Shown: positions 5,066 through 6,448 of the stretch, piece by piece
Position numbering within the stretch: the stretch's first letter is position 1
Layout: each line of letters opens with the position of its first letter
Assembly: GCA_946478915.1 (NCBI GenBank)
Contig: CAMLER010000301.1
Coordinates: 1-6,448 of the forward strand
Direction: 5' to 3'
DNA from: an uncultured Chryseolinea sp.
GTDB lineage: Bacteria; Bacteroidota; Bacteroidia; Cytophagales; Cyclobacteriaceae
Length of the DNA: 6,448 nucleotides
Translations under genes and position numbers: made by a program
Notes under the pieces: model-generated
The model's input: only the letters and a program-made list of their open reading frames with translations
What the model was told of the DNA's origin: nothing
The model's database searches: none

Positions 5066-6448
5066 CTATTCAGGATCCAGGTTTCTCTCACGCCTCATGG
5101 CATTGATAACACCGACGTACAAGGCTTCGCTGTCGGCGCTGATACCCGGTGTAGCATGAACCATTTCCTGCAAAAGAGCAATAGTCATAGGGTTGCGACC
5201 CAGTTTCAATATTTCTTTGTTCACGGTTACAGCCATACCCGGCCCACGCGCCCAGTGGCTACCATCGTCAGACTCAAGAATCACCAAAGGTGATGCCATA
5301 GCATCGAACATTAGAACAACTCGTTCTTCAATCGCAAGAAGCTTTTGAATATCGCGGTCAAGAGGGGGGCTAGGCGGTGGTGTTAATCCAAACCACTTAG
5401 TAAATATAGAGTTCATTCTTTCAGCAGTACTCTGTGAGCTGTAATGTCCCAGGCGCTGCGCTTCTCGGGCATCTCCAATTGTAGTTGAAAGGTCGAATCT
5501 GGCGAGAATCAACCATTGTTCCAGGAACGCGAGGGATAAATCTATGGCTTTCTTTTGTTTCTCGTCGCTAATGAAATTACTATCGGCCACTTCCGGACCA
5601 ATGGACTCGCTGCCTGGTTTATCAACCCAAACTGCATATGCATGAAATGAGGCAGCGTTGAGCAATGCCTTTTTATGGTCGAGCTTATCGAACAATCGAG
5701 TGATTGCATAGGCAAAGTCTCGCGAACCGGTAATTGCAGCATGATGGGACTCGTGGATGGCTAACAGTATTTGCCGGTCGGTCTTTTTCTCAAAGCTTGG
5801 ACAAAACGTAATCACCCCATCCTGCTGATAGGCCCCGGCACCACTCCTGCACGCGCCGTCACATGAAGTTGCACATTGCGAAAGGTCTTCTTCATCATTT
5901 AATCTCTTGAGGTACTTCTTTATATCTTCGAAATTTTTCTTAACCTCATTTACCGTAACCTGAAGATTTCTGGAATCATTATTTCGGAATATGCGATTAA
6001 ATAAAACAGGGTAGTCAGCCACATCAGTCTTTTTAGGAGGCAACTGCTCTTGCAACACTTTATCAACCAAACCAATCGCCGCTTCAACTGCGGATCTTAT
6101 GGTTTTGCGTGTAGGTGGTGAAGTTTCGTCATCGCAGTCCTTCACTACAGGTTCATCTTTTTCGCAAGCGCTATCCTTTTGCGGGTCCTTAACAACGAAA
6201 TCTGCAGAGGCTTCGTCAACATCGGTTGACACCTGATCGTTACGGATGCTTCTGTCCAAAAGCCCCAATGTCTTTCTTCCGACGATACCATCCTGTTCGG
6301 CCTTACTCATCCCTGCTCTCAATTGAAAATCCCTTACTGCAGCCGCGGTACCCGCGTCGAAGTGTGAATCTGCATCATTTGGATACAACGAAAAGCCCAG
6401 GTTCAACAACCCTTCCTGAATCCTTCTCACATGCTCACCTTCGGGGTT
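5066..6448 (-). CDS. Peptidoglycan-binding domain fused to aspzincin (M35-like) metallopeptidase, 5'-truncated
   Basis: The frame is open to the right edge, so the gene is partial. A GTG at 6430 could start it, but the six codons before it (NPEGEH) run straight into the first helix of a peptidoglycan-binding domain (RRIQEGLLNLGF), so the true start is probably beyond the window. Numbering from GTG as 1: the PG-binding domain (PF01471 type) is about 1-62, with FDAGTAAAVRDFQ and DGIVGRKT. An acidic linker follows (64-105). Then comes an M35/aspzincin-like domain: CATSCDGAC (186-194), ITFCPSF (207-213), the zinc motif HESHH (226-230), D238 and Y241 in GSRDFAYA (the family's GTxDxxYG region), and LLNAASFHAYA (256-266), which resembles the family's NADSY block. 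Aspzincins are zinc endopeptidases, some lysine-specific. Residues 360-454 look like a decayed second copy (QEMVH at 421-425). It may act on the cell wall or be delivered as an effector; the substrate is not known. Confidence 0.8.
   Translation of the reverse strand, partial: NPEGEHVRRIQEGLLNLGFSLYPNDADSHFDAGTAAAVRDFQLRAGMSKAEQDGIVGRKTLGLLDRSIRNDQVSTDVDEASADFVVKDPQKDSACEKDEPVVKDCDDETSPPTRKTIRSAVEAAIGLVDKVLQEQLPPKKTDVADYPVLFNRIFRNNDSRNLQVTVNEVKKNFEDIKKYLKRLNDEEDLSQCATSCDGACRSGAGAYQQDGVITFCPSFEKKTDRQILLAIHESHHAAITGSRDFAYAITRLFDKLDHKKALLNAASFHAYAVWVDKPGSESIGPEVADSNFISDEKQKKAIDLSLAFLEQWLILARFDLSTTIGDAREAQRLGHYSSQSTAERMNSIFTKWFGLTPPPSPPLDRDIQKLLAIEERVVLMFDAMASPLVILESDDGSHWARGPGMAVTVNKEILKLGRNPMTIALLQEMVHATPGISADSEALYVGVINAMRRERNLDPE

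Noticed and set aside
6428..6430. GTG as the true start of the M35-like gene
   Set aside because: The frame continues to the window edge, and the domain beginning right at this codon is already inside the first helix of a PG-binding domain, so an upstream start is more likely.
1..6448. CRISPR arrays, tRNA or rRNA genes, insertion sequences, long direct repeats
   Set aside because: None was seen by eye on either strand; the intergenic stretches are short and lack repeats or transposase fragments.

Overview
The window holds four genes that are complete or nearly so, plus the tail of a fifth. It looks like Bacteroidota DNA, probably from an environmental or multicellular-type lineage. The evidence is moderate GC, starts with weak or no Shine-Dalgarno sequence, A/T-rich leaders, a bacterial Cys-loop-receptor homologue, and a KP-43-type subtilase with long N-terminal extensions. 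That taxonomic call is inference.

Layout. (1) Positions 3-149 (+) carry the last 48 codons of an unidentified gene that starts before the window. (2) A convergent gap of about 100 bp follows. (3) On the minus strand, 3599 down to 248, is a tight two-gene unit: an S8 (subtilisin/KP-43-like) serine protease with an intact Asp/His/Asn/Ser catalytic set and no signal peptide, then 7 nt later a ComEC-type metallo-beta-lactamase-fold hydrolase with an intact HxDxDH site. (4) A 221-bp divergent intergenic region contains short dyads. (5) Positions 3821-5023 (+) encode a pentameric ligand-gated ion channel (pLGIC, the Cys-loop receptor superfamily) with signal peptide, extracellular ligand-binding domain and M1-M4, followed by an unexpected fifth hydrophobic segment. 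(6) Convergent to it, from the right edge down to 5066 (-), is a 5'-truncated gene for a peptidoglycan-binding domain fused to an aspzincin (M35-like) metallopeptidase domain. A degenerate second copy of the zinc-site helix appears to follow.

How they may work together. The S8 protease and MBL hydrolase are almost certainly co-transcribed. Both look cytoplasmic and catalytically competent, so they may form a protease-plus-hydrolase module of unknown substrate, possibly of the conflict/defence kind; this is inference. The channel shares only an intergenic region with them and may or may not be co-regulated. The M35-like protein may be an exported or injected effector, or a cell-wall-associated protease.

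Most noteworthy are the channel, whose M2 pore helix matches the animal receptor register without gaps but has unusual pore residues and an extra C-terminal membrane helix, and the apparent active/pseudo-active duplication in the M35-like protein.
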